Positions 11,638 to 18,796 of a stretch of DNA of 64,000 nucleotides are shown here, in pieces. Where the stretch lies: the NCBI GenBank assembly GCA_025656675.1, contig JAHXHN010000005.1, positions 1 through 64,000 of the forward strand, read 5' to 3'. Source of the stretch: Candidatus Thiodiazotropha sp. (ex Codakia rugifera). GTDB taxonomy: Bacteria > Pseudomonadota > Gammaproteobacteria > Chromatiales > Chromatiaceae. The position numbers were made by a program, and so were the translations under genes. Positions within the stretch are counted from its first letter, which is position 1. Every line of letters begins with the position of its first letter. A model generated the notes under the pieces. It made no database searches, was not told where the DNA came from, and was given only the letters and a program-made list of their open reading frames with translations.

Positions 11638-11910
11638 TCAAACATCCAGTATCAATCCTTCGTCTAACAATGCGCTCTTGAGTTGATTGGGATTGAATCC
11701 TACAAACTGTTGTTCTCCAATGAGAATCAAGGGCACGCTCTGCCCACCGATTTCAAAAAATTTCTTCTGCATCTTGCCCGGCTTGCCAACATTAAAGTCT
11801 AAAAAAGGAACTTTGTTCTTCTTAAGCCATCGTTTGAGATGTTGGCAATGGGGACATCTCAATGTTGTGTAGATGACAACCCGGGCTGTTTTTATATTTA
11901 ATTCTGACAT
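11638..11910 (-). CDS. Glutaredoxin family protein
   Basis: A 90-aa thiol-disulfide oxidoreductase of the glutaredoxin/NrdH fold. The redox centre CPHC (C19, C22) follows a first beta strand, VVIYTTLRCPHC. The cis-proline loop GGQSVPLILIGEQQFVGFNPNQL is the typical glutathione-site and TVP-like region. There is no signal peptide. It stands alone between fba and a MITE-like element. Its partner (glutathione or thioredoxin reductase) cannot be told from the sequence. Confidence 0.82.
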   Translation of the reverse strand: MSELNIKTARVVIYTTLRCPHCQHLKRWLKKNKVPFLDFNVGKPGKMQKKFFEIGGQSVPLILIGEQQFVGFNPNQLKSALLDEGLILDV

Positions 11911-12046
11911 ATCAAATGATATTTATTACAAAAGCAGTTCTGTCATTTTGTCGCGATACGTTGGAGCACTGGCTAACAAGTCTGATCCTACTATACAAAG
12001 AGCGGCATAATTGCGAAATAATTGAAGTTTAAGGCGAACTTAATTC

Positions 12047-12215
12047 TTAAGGCAGCCCCGACCAGGTCTGGGCGAGTCAGATTGCGAGCCATAAGACTTT
12101 CCCATCAAGTTGTCATTCGCCGGTAATAGCCGGTCTATTGCCATGATTGACAACACAGAGGCGGATTTTTTTGACCGCAAGACGGCTGTCCATGACTTGT
12201 TCAGTGCTGCCTTAA
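12047..12215. mobile_element. MITE-like element with terminal inverted repeats
   Basis: A 169-bp segment begins TTAAGGCAGC (12047-12056) and ends GCTGCCTTAA (12206-12215), a perfect 10-bp terminal inverted repeat that continues imperfectly to about 13 of 15 bases. It fills the gap between the glutaredoxin gene and purC. A 64-codon minus-strand reading frame (12234-12040) covers it but resembles no protein I know. No transposase is present, so it would need to be moved in trans. The end sequence with ACTGAACAAGTC resembles IS5-type ends, but that link is only a recollection. Confidence 0.55.
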
Positions 12216-12237
12216 ATACTAAATAGTGCTTCATGGG

Positions 12238-13131
12238 CTATCGTCCCGTCAGGCGAGTTTCTGCCTCTCGATATTTTTCTGCGGTCTTATCTATGACCTG
12301 CTGTGGCAGTTCGGGGCCTGGTGGTGTTTTGTTCCAGTCCAGAGTCTCAAGATAGTCTCGCACGAACTGTTTATCAAAACTCGGAGGGCTGCTGCCGGGA
12401 CGGTATGAGCTGGCCGGCCAGAACCGAGACGAATCCGGTGTCAGCACTTCATCGATGAGATGGATTACACCATTGGCATCCAACCCGAACTCAAACTTTG
12501 TATCAGCTATGATAATACCTCTTTCAAGTGCATAGTGTGCTGCCTCGGTATAGATAGCTAGACTTAGGTCACGTACCTGTTTCGCTATATCATCACCTAA
12601 CAGTTCTGCCGCCTGGCTAAAGTTGATATTTTCGTCGTGATCGCCGGTTTCGGCCTTGGTTGACGGCGTAAATATCGGCTCAGGCAGCTTATCGGCCTGT
12701 ACCAGCCCCTCAGGTAGCTGGATACCACAAATGCCACCTGTCTGTTGGTATTCCTTCCATCCCGACCCGATTATATAACCTCTGACAATGGCCTCGACCG
12801 GGAGGGGTTTGAGCCTTCGAACCAGCATCCAACGATCACCTATGGCAGCACGCTGTAAGGGTTCTGTCACAATTTTCTCAATTGGAATATCCACGAGATG
12901 GTTGGGTACCAACGCCTTGGTGCGGTTGAACCAGAAGTTTGCTACCCGGGTCAATACCTCACCCTTACCTGGAATAGCTTGGGGAAGGACAACATCGAAA
13001 GCAGACAGGCGATCTGACGTTACAATCAGCAAATGGTCCCTATCCACTTCGTATATATCGCGAACTTTACCCCGATTGAGCAGGTTCAAGTCCAGATTGG
13101 ATTCGAAGAGGGTATTGTTAGTTTTATTCAT
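12238..13131 (-). CDS. purC: Phosphoribosylaminoimidazole-succinocarboxamide synthase
   Basis: SAICAR synthetase of de novo purine synthesis, joining aspartate to CAIR with ATP. The reading frame extends to 13209, but homologues begin near [29 protein letters not shown], so the ATG at 13131 is preferred, giving 297 aa (the long type found in many Proteobacteria and yeast). Motifs: [52 protein letters not shown]-type region, [14 protein letters not shown] and [14 protein letters not shown]. There is no strong ribosome site before 13131. It is monocistronic. Confidence 0.94.
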   Translation of the reverse strand: MNKTNNTLFESNLDLNLLNRGKVRDIYEVDRDHLLIVTSDRLSAFDVVLPQAIPGKGEVLTRVANFWFNRTKALVPNHLVDIPIEKIVTEPLQRAAIGDRWMLVRRLKPLPVEAIVRGYIIGSGWKEYQQTGGICGIQLPEGLVQADKLPEPIFTPSTKAETGDHDENINFSQAAELLGDDIAKQVRDLSLAIYTEAAHYALERGIIIADTKFEFGLDANGVIHLIDEVLTPDSSRFWPASSYRPGSSPPSFDKQFVRDYLETLDWNKTPPGPELPQQVIDKTAEKYREAETRLTGR

Positions 13132-13194
13132 GTGACAGACCGACTGATGCAAAATACCATTATACCTAATGCTAGTGTGGTGTGACGAGTAAAG

Positions 13195-13432
13195 GGCACA
13201 TATCAGCATGACGAGAAATTGTTAGCTGCAAGGCGCGTCTTGCAGGGAATGATGCCCTTTTCAGGCGATACAACACCGCAGATGACAGTTTCTCGCCGCG
13301 CCCGAAGGGAAGCACACAAATGCTCCAATCCCGCATTGCTGCCCTTGTTAAGGGAATGGCCATTAACAAGCAGGCTGCGCCCCGAAGGAAGTGCCCATGG
13401 AGTGCGTCTTGACTTGGCGCATTTGTAGGCTT
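13195..13432. repeat. Probable dispersed intergenic repeat
   Basis: This ~240-bp block between purC and the next gene has several overlapping open frames on both strands, none with gene-like features. It contains two imperfect direct copies of a GCGCCCGAAGGGAAG-type word (near 13299-13314 and 13377-13393). It also has the inverted pair TTGTTAA/TTAACAA (near 13347-13371), and its GC content exceeds the flanks. From memory, similar stretches are widely mis-annotated as short hypothetical proteins in related sulfur-oxidising bacteria. I treat it as an intergenic repeat rather than a gene. Confidence 0.45.
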
Positions 13433-13499
13433 CTGATATGTATCCTTTATTCGTTGCGCCACACTGGAATAAGCCCCATATAAAAAAACAGGATATTCG

Positions 13500-13937
13500 A
13501 TGAATGAGCAAAACCTGTATCTGCAAGCCTTCAAGGGGAGTTTTACCTCAACGTTGCGATGGCATCATTTGGATGCCTTGTGGAACCTGTTAAAGGAGGA
13601 TGCAGGCGGTAATTGGTATATTTACGCAATCGGCGAACCACCGCCGACAGCAGTAGCCGATGCAGAAATGGTTATAAAATTCGTGGATAGCATCGACAAG
13701 CTGCTAAGAGATGAGCATGATGAGCCGTACTGTGGCATTGTCTATGCCGATGATCTTTCTCGACCCAGCTTTATCAAGATCTATGACCCGAATAATTTGG
13801 GTGTGTCCTGTGGATACAGTGATAATCCTCCCTTACCTGGCTGGATTCTGAGTAAGATTCCACCTGTTGACCTGCCTGCTGCGGTGCTGCCAAAAAATCG
13901 CCAGCGATGGTGGCAGAAGCTGTGGGTTAAACCCTGA
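13500..13937 (+). CDS. Conserved hypothetical protein
   Basis: A 145-aa protein starting MNEQNLYLQAFKGSFTSTLRW at an ATG. It is soluble and acidic, with no signal peptide and no cysteine motif. It has a central WYIYAIGEPPP stretch and a distinctive PPLPGWILSKIPPVDLP segment before a basic Trp-rich tail (RQRWWQKLW). I do not recognise the family. Its codon use looks native. It lies 75 bp before a DUF2384-type gene on the same strand, so the two may be co-transcribed. Confidence 0.6.
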   Translation: MNEQNLYLQAFKGSFTSTLRWHHLDALWNLLKEDAGGNWYIYAIGEPPPTAVADAEMVIKFVDSIDKLLRDEHDEPYCGIVYADDLSRPSFIKIYDPNNLGVSCGYSDNPPLPGWILSKIPPVDLPAAVLPKNRQRWWQKLWVKP

Positions 13938-14012
13938 TTATTTTCGGGGAATAGGGGGGTGAATCATGCTATGCTCAATAACCAAGTAGATTTGTAGGGA
14001 ATTAGGTGGAAT

Positions 14013-14432
14013 ATGACTGTAATCGATGATAGCGCTGTTAACAGCCCGATGAACGATCGCCTGGACATTACACGGGGCGTGATGAACATGTTCGACAGTT
14101 GGGGATTGCACTCGGATGAGATGATGGCACTTCTGGATATGCCGGGCAAAGCCCGTCACTTTGCACAGTATCGGTATAATAAGCCGCTTCCGGACTCCCC
14201 TGATATCATGAAACGGGTCGAGTACCTTATCCGTATCGATGATGCGCTGCGTACAAGCTATCCAACCAATCCCGGTATGGGCAAGCGTTGGTTGCGCCAA
14301 AGAAGCCACAAATTCAACAAACACAGCCCTTTATCCATGATGATGGGTGATGGAGAACAGGGCATGATCTATGTCCTCTCCAGGTTGGACTGTACATTCG
14401 CCTGGGATCAGAGTGGCTCCAAACCCTGTTAA
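14013..14432 (+). CDS. MbcA/ParS/Xre-type antitoxin domain protein (DUF2384-like), no toxin partner
   Basis: A 139-aa protein. The N-terminal part has an Xre-like helix set (ITRGVMNMFDSWGLHSDEMMALLDM), and the second half matches the pattern of the antitoxin/toxin-binding DUF2384 family: LPDSPDIMKRVEYLIRIDDALRTSYPTNPGMGKRWLRQ. In toxin-antitoxin pairs this domain neutralises a RES-domain toxin encoded next door. Here the next gene is an unrelated hydrolase on the other strand and the preceding one is a hypothetical protein, so it appears to be an orphan antitoxin-like regulator. The tail VLSRLDCTFAWDQSGSKP is not a known toxin-binding motif. Confidence 0.7.
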   Translation: MTVIDDSAVNSPMNDRLDITRGVMNMFDSWGLHSDEMMALLDMPGKARHFAQYRYNKPLPDSPDIMKRVEYLIRIDDALRTSYPTNPGMGKRWLRQRSHKFNKHSPLSMMMGDGEQGMIYVLSRLDCTFAWDQSGSKPC

Positions 14433-14436
14433 GTCC

Positions 14437-15399
14437 TTATTCTTTTTCCTGTCGTGCCAGCCAAACCTCTAGGCCTTGGGCATTCAGCTCGAGATCCATC
14501 GACATCAATTGCACGATTGTCTCTGGTGACTGTTTGCAACCGTGTGCCTGAAGCTTGTTTATCAACCACTGCTGAAGCTCATTACGGATAATAGCAACGC
14601 GTTCTTGGCCGGGGTTGGCATCTGCTGACTTTGCAATGGCCGCGAAATCATCTAGATATTGACTGAGTTTGTCAGCCAGCTTTGCGGGTTCCGTTACTTC
14701 GCCATAGTGGGTCAAAAAGATCCTTTCTGGTGAAAGGTCCATCAGTCTGTCCAGGGTTACCTGCCATGTGTCCAGGTCAAACTGAATCGGTGTGGTCGTT
14801 GGCATGATGAAAGGGCCTTGCTCGGTATCAAATTCCCGGTAGGAGAGGCCGAAGGTGTCACCGGTGAAAATTGCACCGCTCAGGGCATCATGGATACAGA
14901 TATGGTGGCGTGCATGTCCAGGAGTATCCAGACAAAGCAGCACCCTATCGCCGAATGTCACTGTCATACCATCCGGCACCTCAGTGACACGCTGTTCGTC
15001 TATTGCTACCAGTTCACCGAATGCCGCTGAGAATTTCTCCTCGCCGTAGACTGCAGTTGCTCCAGCAATCAGTTTGGAGGGATCAATCATATGTTTGGCG
15101 CCAAAGGGGTGAATCAGCAGTGATGCATTGGGTAGCTTTTGCATCAGTGTTCCAGCGCCACCGGCATGATCCAGATGCACGTGGGTTGGAATGACATACT
15201 TCACTTGTGATGGGGCGATCCCCTTGGCAGCAAGTACATCCATGAGATGAGGTACGGTATGGCTGGTGCCCGTGTCGATAAACACAGCTTCACCCGCCGA
15301 TTCGATAAGGTAGCAGGCGGCCAGATTAGGTCGCTGGTAGTGGGTATCGATACAGGTAATTTGGTGTGAATAGTCTGTGATATGGATTGGCGGCATCAT
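14437..15399 (-). CDS. Metallo-beta-lactamase fold hydrolase
   Basis: A 320-aa MBL-fold protein. Metal ligands are visible: the HxHxDH motif in IPTHVHLDHAGGAG near residue 70, a further His in LDTPGHARHHICIH, Asp in IFTGDTFGLSY and His in IFLTHYGEV. The C-terminal ~100 aa is helical (KLADKLSQYLDDFAAIAKSAD). It lacks the persulfide dioxygenase or glyoxalase II hallmark spacing by eye, so the substrate is unknown. The start is the ATG pair at 15399; six bases separate it from the plsY stop codon, so the two genes form an operon. Confidence 0.85.
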   Translation of the reverse strand: MMPPIHITDYSHQITCIDTHYQRPNLAACYLIESAGEAVFIDTGTSHTVPHLMDVLAAKGIAPSQVKYVIPTHVHLDHAGGAGTLMQKLPNASLLIHPFGAKHMIDPSKLIAGATAVYGEEKFSAAFGELVAIDEQRVTEVPDGMTVTFGDRVLLCLDTPGHARHHICIHDALSGAIFTGDTFGLSYREFDTEQGPFIMPTTTPIQFDLDTWQVTLDRLMDLSPERIFLTHYGEVTEPAKLADKLSQYLDDFAAIAKSADANPGQERVAIIRNELQQWLINKLQAHGCKQSPETIVQLMSMDLELNAQGLEVWLARQEKE

Positions 15400-15405
15400 C
15401 TGGCC

Positions 15406-16011
15406 CTATGTTTCTTTGTTGTTGCTATTGGCAATCGACTCTTCCGAACCTTTGAGCAGGTTTGAGATATTGGATCGATGGCGCCAAAAAAGAAGGATAG
15501 ACAGAGCAACTTGCATGACTACCAGTTCCATCTCAGGCCAGATGGCCCAGACAATCAGTGGGGCCAAAGCCATTGAGACCAATGCGGAGAGAGAGGATAT
15601 GTTGACCACTTTTGCGACAAACAGCCAAATCAGTGCAACGGCTCCGCCGATACCCCAATGTAAACCAAACTGAACACCCAAAGCGGTCGCTACGCCCTTA
15701 CCCCCTTTGAATCCAAAAAAGACTGGATAGAGGTGACCAAGAAAGGCGGCTATTCCTGTGAATGCGAGAACCAGAGGTGTTGCCTCGAGCAGATGGGCAG
15801 CAACCATGGGGATGAGACCTTTCAAAGAATCGCCCAACAGGGTGATGGCGGCCGCCTTTTTTCCACCGATACGCAGTACGTTGGTAGCGCCTGGATTATT
15901 CGATCCTTGGCTTCTGGGATCAGGCAAGCCCATCAAACGACAAACGATGATAGCGCTGGATATGGAGCCAAGCAGGTAGGCCCCAAGTACGATGAGTGAA
16001 TCAGTGATCAT
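15406..16011 (-). CDS. plsY: Acyl-phosphate:glycerol-3-phosphate acyltransferase
   Basis: Integral inner-membrane enzyme that begins phospholipid synthesis by acylating glycerol-3-phosphate from acyl-phosphate. The 201 aa have about five hydrophobic segments and the three conserved loops: LGSISSAIIVCRLMGLPDPRSQGSNNPGATNVLR (first, with Ser and Asn), the glycine-rich FFGFKGGKGVATALGVQFGL (second), and a C-terminal RHRSNISNLLKGSE. It starts at ATG 16011, divergent from folB, which is the standard plsY-folB arrangement in Gammaproteobacteria. Confidence 0.95.
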   Translation of the reverse strand: MITDSLIVLGAYLLGSISSAIIVCRLMGLPDPRSQGSNNPGATNVLRIGGKKAAAITLLGDSLKGLIPMVAAHLLEATPLVLAFTGIAAFLGHLYPVFFGFKGGKGVATALGVQFGLHWGIGGAVALIWLFVAKVVNISSLSALVSMALAPLIVWAIWPEMELVVMQVALSILLFWRHRSNISNLLKGSEESIANSNNKET

Positions 16012-16139
16012 GTCTCAATTGGAACCTTAACCGCTATCCAGGTCAAGCTGATACCGGGTTAATTAAACTCAGGGGTTTGCTCACCTCCTTTTCTCCTCTA
16101 ACATGGGGCTCCTTTTTTATCGCACACGGCAAAATGTTT

Positions 16140-16496
16140 ATGGATATAGTCTTCATCAGGGATCTGCGCATCGATACTGTCATTGGTATCTATGACTGGG
16201 AGCGTGAGATCAGACAGACTGTGGTTTTCGACCTTGAAATGGGGGCGGATATCGCCAAAGCGGCAAGTAGTGACACGATCCAGGATACATTGGATTATAA
16301 GGCGGTAAGCAAGCGTCTCGTCGCGTTCGTGAGGGAGAGTGAGTTCCAGCTTGTAGAGACCTTGGCTGAACGATGTGCGGAAATTGTATTGACTGAGTTC
16401 CAGGTACCGTGGGTCAGGCTGATCCTCAATAAAGTGGGAGCGGTCAGTGCGGCACGTGATGTCGGAGTCATCATCGAGAGGGGACAGCGTGACTGA
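16140..16496 (+). CDS. folB: Dihydroneopterin aldolase
   Basis: Folate pathway enzyme converting dihydroneopterin to hydroxymethyl-dihydropterin. About 118 aa from the ATG at 16140 (MDIVFIRDLRIDTVIGIYDWERE), the usual family N-terminus; upstream in-frame starts at 16077 (TTG) and 16134 (ATG) give unlikely extensions. It keeps the family motifs DTLDYKAVSKRLVAFV and LVETLAERCAEIVL with the catalytic glutamate, and the C-terminal NKVGAVSAARDVGVIIER. Its stop overlaps the start of folK. Confidence 0.92.
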   Translation: MDIVFIRDLRIDTVIGIYDWEREIRQTVVFDLEMGADIAKAASSDTIQDTLDYKAVSKRLVAFVRESEFQLVETLAERCAEIVLTEFQVPWVRLILNKVGAVSAARDVGVIIERGQRD

Positions 16497-17010
16497 ACTT
16501 GAAGAGGTGAATGTTTGGCTTGGTCTGGGCAGTAATATGGAGCCGGAGAAACACATACCCGAGGCTGTACGCGATTTAGCGACTGTTTTCGGTGAGCTTC
16601 AGGTGTCCCCCGTTTATGAGAGCGAGGCCATCGGGTTTTCGGGTGATAACTTTCTCAATCTTGTGGTAGGTATCCGTACCAACTGTTCTCCAAGAGAGTT
16701 GGTGACTCAACTGCGACAGGTAGAGGAACGGCATGGTCGGCAAAGATCGGATGAGAAGTTTCTCTCTCGTACCCTCGATATCGATTTGCTGACCTATGGC
16801 GACCAAGTCGTCAATGATGGACCCATTCAACTCCCTCGGGATGAAATTCTGCGCTTTGCCTTTGTGCTCTTGCCCCTCTCAGATGTGGCTGGTAGCGAAG
16901 TACATCCTACAACGGGATCTACTTATAATCAGCTTTGGGCGGCATTCAATAAGCAGGATCAGCCCCTCTGGCAGGTTGATGGCGGATTGGTGTCAGGGGT
17001 CCTGGCTTGA
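16489..17010 (+). CDS. folK: 2-amino-4-hydroxy-6-hydroxymethyldihydropteridine pyrophosphokinase
   Basis: Second folate enzyme of the pair, pyrophosphorylating hydroxymethyl-dihydropterin. From GTG 16489 (8-base overlap with folB, preceded by GAGAGGGGA) it gives 173 aa beginning VTELEEVNVWLGLGSNM. Motifs: LGLGSNMEPEKHI, VSPVYESEAIGFSGDNFLN, EERHGRQRSDEKFLSRTLDIDLLTYG with the Mg-binding DIDLL pair, and LPRDEILRFAFVLLPLSDV. A longer frame from 16447 exists but would overlap folB by 50 bases. Translation is likely coupled to folB. Confidence 0.93.
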   Translation: MTELEEVNVWLGLGSNMEPEKHIPEAVRDLATVFGELQVSPVYESEAIGFSGDNFLNLVVGIRTNCSPRELVTQLRQVEERHGRQRSDEKFLSRTLDIDLLTYGDQVVNDGPIQLPRDEILRFAFVLLPLSDVAGSEVHPTTGSTYNQLWAAFNKQDQPLWQVDGGLVSGVLA

Positions 17011-17072
17011 CTGTATTGCCCCATCGATCTCTACGTTCGATTTAGCAAGGGGAACTTGTTGTTATGACTGAC

Positions 17073-17223
17073 AAAAAAAATCCCGGCACCCACTCCATGG
17101 GCACCAGGATCTCATGTCGCATTGTTTGGTTGGCAAATGGTTTCAATCCATGTACGTCCCTGTTCGTGTGTGCTTTCCCTCGCATCCCTGAATGCGACAG
17201 TGGAAAGTCTAAGTGAACAACCC
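17073..17223 (-). ncRNA. Candidate Csr/Rsm-type small RNA (RsmY/CsrB-like)
   Basis: This gene-free region carries a transcription terminator that works only on the minus strand. ATCCTGGTGCCC pairs over 12 bp with GGGTGCCGGGAT if three G-U pairs are allowed; on the plus strand these become A-C mismatches. Eight T follow (complement of 17073-17080). Upstream of it the RNA holds at least five GGA motifs: CAGGGATGCG in a CGCAT/ATGCG hairpin (17181-17196), GAGGGAAAG closing a CTTTCC/GGAAAG stem (17173-17207), ACAGGGACGT (17163-17154), ATGGATTGAAACCAT and ATGGAG. This is the build of CsrA/RsmA-titrating RNAs. The 5' end is a guess from a weak TATTTT -10 box. No similarity to 6S, tmRNA or SRP RNA was seen. 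Confidence 0.5.
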
Positions 17224-17254
17224 TAAAAAATATGCAGGATTAGTCTCATTTCGG

Positions 17255-17272
17255 GGTAGGCATTTTCTTACA
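17255..17272 (-). promoter_or_regulatory. GacA/UvrY-type box upstream of the candidate sRNA
   Basis: On the minus strand the sequence is TGTAAG-AAAATG-CCTACC. The known upstream activating sequence of Rsm-type sRNA genes is TGTAAG-N6-CTTACA; the left half matches fully and the right half 4 of 6. It lies about 40 bases before the guessed transcription start. The match supports the sRNA call but is short and could be chance. Confidence 0.4.
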
Positions 17273-17380
17273 CGAGTCAGCAGTCCGGGTTGATTCCGTT
17301 GTCCCTCTTTTGAAACAATCCCACCTCACAAACAATCAGGTCGAATACGTCGACTTTACACTTCCAGAGGAATTATACCC

Positions 17381-18622
17381 ATGTCGCTGATCAGAGCATT
17401 TACTGGACTGCGTCCTGCCGAAGGACGGGCAGCCGATGTAGCCGCGCCACCCTATGATGTCATGAACGAGGCTGAGGCACGGGAGATGGCGGTTGGGCGT
17501 CCATGGAGTTTTCTGCATATATCGAGGCCTGAGATTGACCTTCCGGAAGGTACTGATCCTTATGCGCCTGAGGTCTACACCAAAGCGGCTGAGAATTTAA
17601 CGAAAATGCAACAGGAGGGCATCCTGGTACGAGATGCCAGACCCAGCTACTACGTCTATCGACTGACCATGGGTGATCATCAGCAGACAGGGCTTGTGGC
17701 AGCCGCCTCGGTTGAAGCCTATGACAATGACCGAATCAAAAAGCATGAATTCACACGCCCAGCCAAAGAAGATGACAGGGTACGGCAGGTCGATGCTTTG
17801 AATGCTCAGACAGGCCCCGTATTCCTGGTCTATCCAAGTGCCCCCGCTGTAGATTCAATCCTAGTCCAGATATCACGGAATCCACCCGATATGGATGTCA
17901 CCGCAGCAGAGGGGGTACGGCATGAGATTTGGCTGCTGGATGATGATGTCAAGGTGGCGGAACTGACTCGGGAATTTGATCGGATGGGCGCCCTCTATGT
18001 GGCTGATGGTCATCATCGCTCAGCGGCAGGGTCAAGAGTGGCCGATTCACGCAGGGCTGCAAACCCGCATCATACGGGGGATGAGTCATATAATTATTTT
18101 CTGAGTGTCATCTTTCCCCATAATCAAATGCAGATCCTCGACTACAATCGAGTTGTCAAAGATCTGAATGGACTTGATAAAGAGACCTTTTTGTCACGGA
18201 TTAAAGCTTGCTTTCAGTTGCAGCTCAGTGATCGGCCTGTCAGACCGGGGCAGGCCGCTGAATTCGGTATGTATCTGGATAAACAGTGGTATCGACTGCG
18301 TCTCGATCCAGCACGAATCCCTAACGATGACCCGGTTGCAAAGCTGGATGTGAGTCTGTTGGCAAGCAATCTGATCGAACCTTTGCTTGGCATTGCTGAT
18401 CCGCGTCGTGATAGCCGCATCGATTTCGTGGGTGGTATTCGTGGTCTTGCAGGGTTAGAGCAACGGGTCGATTCGGGTGAGATGGCGGTGGCTTTCTCTC
18501 TCTTCCCCACCAGTATGGAGGAGCTGATGGCCGTTGCAGATGCAGGTGAGGTCATGCCACCGAAATCGACCTGGTTCGAGCCAAAACTGGCTGACGGGCT
18601 GGTGAGTCATGTGCTTGATTAA
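17381..18622 (+). CDS. DUF1015 family protein
   Basis: A 413-aa soluble protein of the widespread but uncharacterised DUF1015 (COG4198) family. It starts MSLIRAFTGLRPAEGRAADVAAPPYDVMNEAEAREMA, the family N-terminus with its AAPPYDV motif. Later come LHISRPEIDLP, HEFTRPAKEDDRVRQVDALNAQTGPVFLVY, VADGHHRSAAGSRVAD and SVIFPHNQMQILDYNRVVKDLNG. The DGHHR element recalls the DGxHR motif of ParB/Srx-fold nucleotide enzymes, and some relatives are thought to be kinases of small molecules; this is inference only. TTCCAGAGGAATTA provides the ribosome site. It is followed by relA on the same strand after 174 bp. Confidence 0.85.
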   Translation: MSLIRAFTGLRPAEGRAADVAAPPYDVMNEAEAREMAVGRPWSFLHISRPEIDLPEGTDPYAPEVYTKAAENLTKMQQEGILVRDARPSYYVYRLTMGDHQQTGLVAAASVEAYDNDRIKKHEFTRPAKEDDRVRQVDALNAQTGPVFLVYPSAPAVDSILVQISRNPPDMDVTAAEGVRHEIWLLDDDVKVAELTREFDRMGALYVADGHHRSAAGSRVADSRRAANPHHTGDESYNYFLSVIFPHNQMQILDYNRVVKDLNGLDKETFLSRIKACFQLQLSDRPVRPGQAAEFGMYLDKQWYRLRLDPARIPNDDPVAKLDVSLLASNLIEPLLGIADPRRDSRIDFVGGIRGLAGLEQRVDSGEMAVAFSLFPTSMEELMAVADAGEVMPPKSTWFEPKLADGLVSHVLD

Positions 18623-18796
18623 TTCAGGTAGTGAATTAAAAAACAATGATTCACCAGATGAATGCGGCACATTGCCCTATATAGAATTGAATTTAGCGGA
18701 TATTGTCATTGTTTAGATTTCACCACCGGGTGATCTAGGCTACACAGCGATAACTTAATTGATGGTCTTCAACTGAGGCTCCAGTTAAAAAAACAA

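Noticed and set aside
12040-12234. 64-codon minus-strand frame covering the MITE-like element
   Set aside because: It spans the inverted-repeat ends and has no conserved features; more likely incidental to the element.
13172-13534. Overlapping 107-120 codon frames next to purC
   Set aside because: Several frames on both strands run through the same repeat block and the purC promoter region; none shows gene-like structure.
17141-17163. GTTTCAATCCATG-like words suggesting a CRISPR repeat
   Set aside because: Only one copy, no spacer-repeat pattern; the same bases are explained by the candidate sRNA hairpins.
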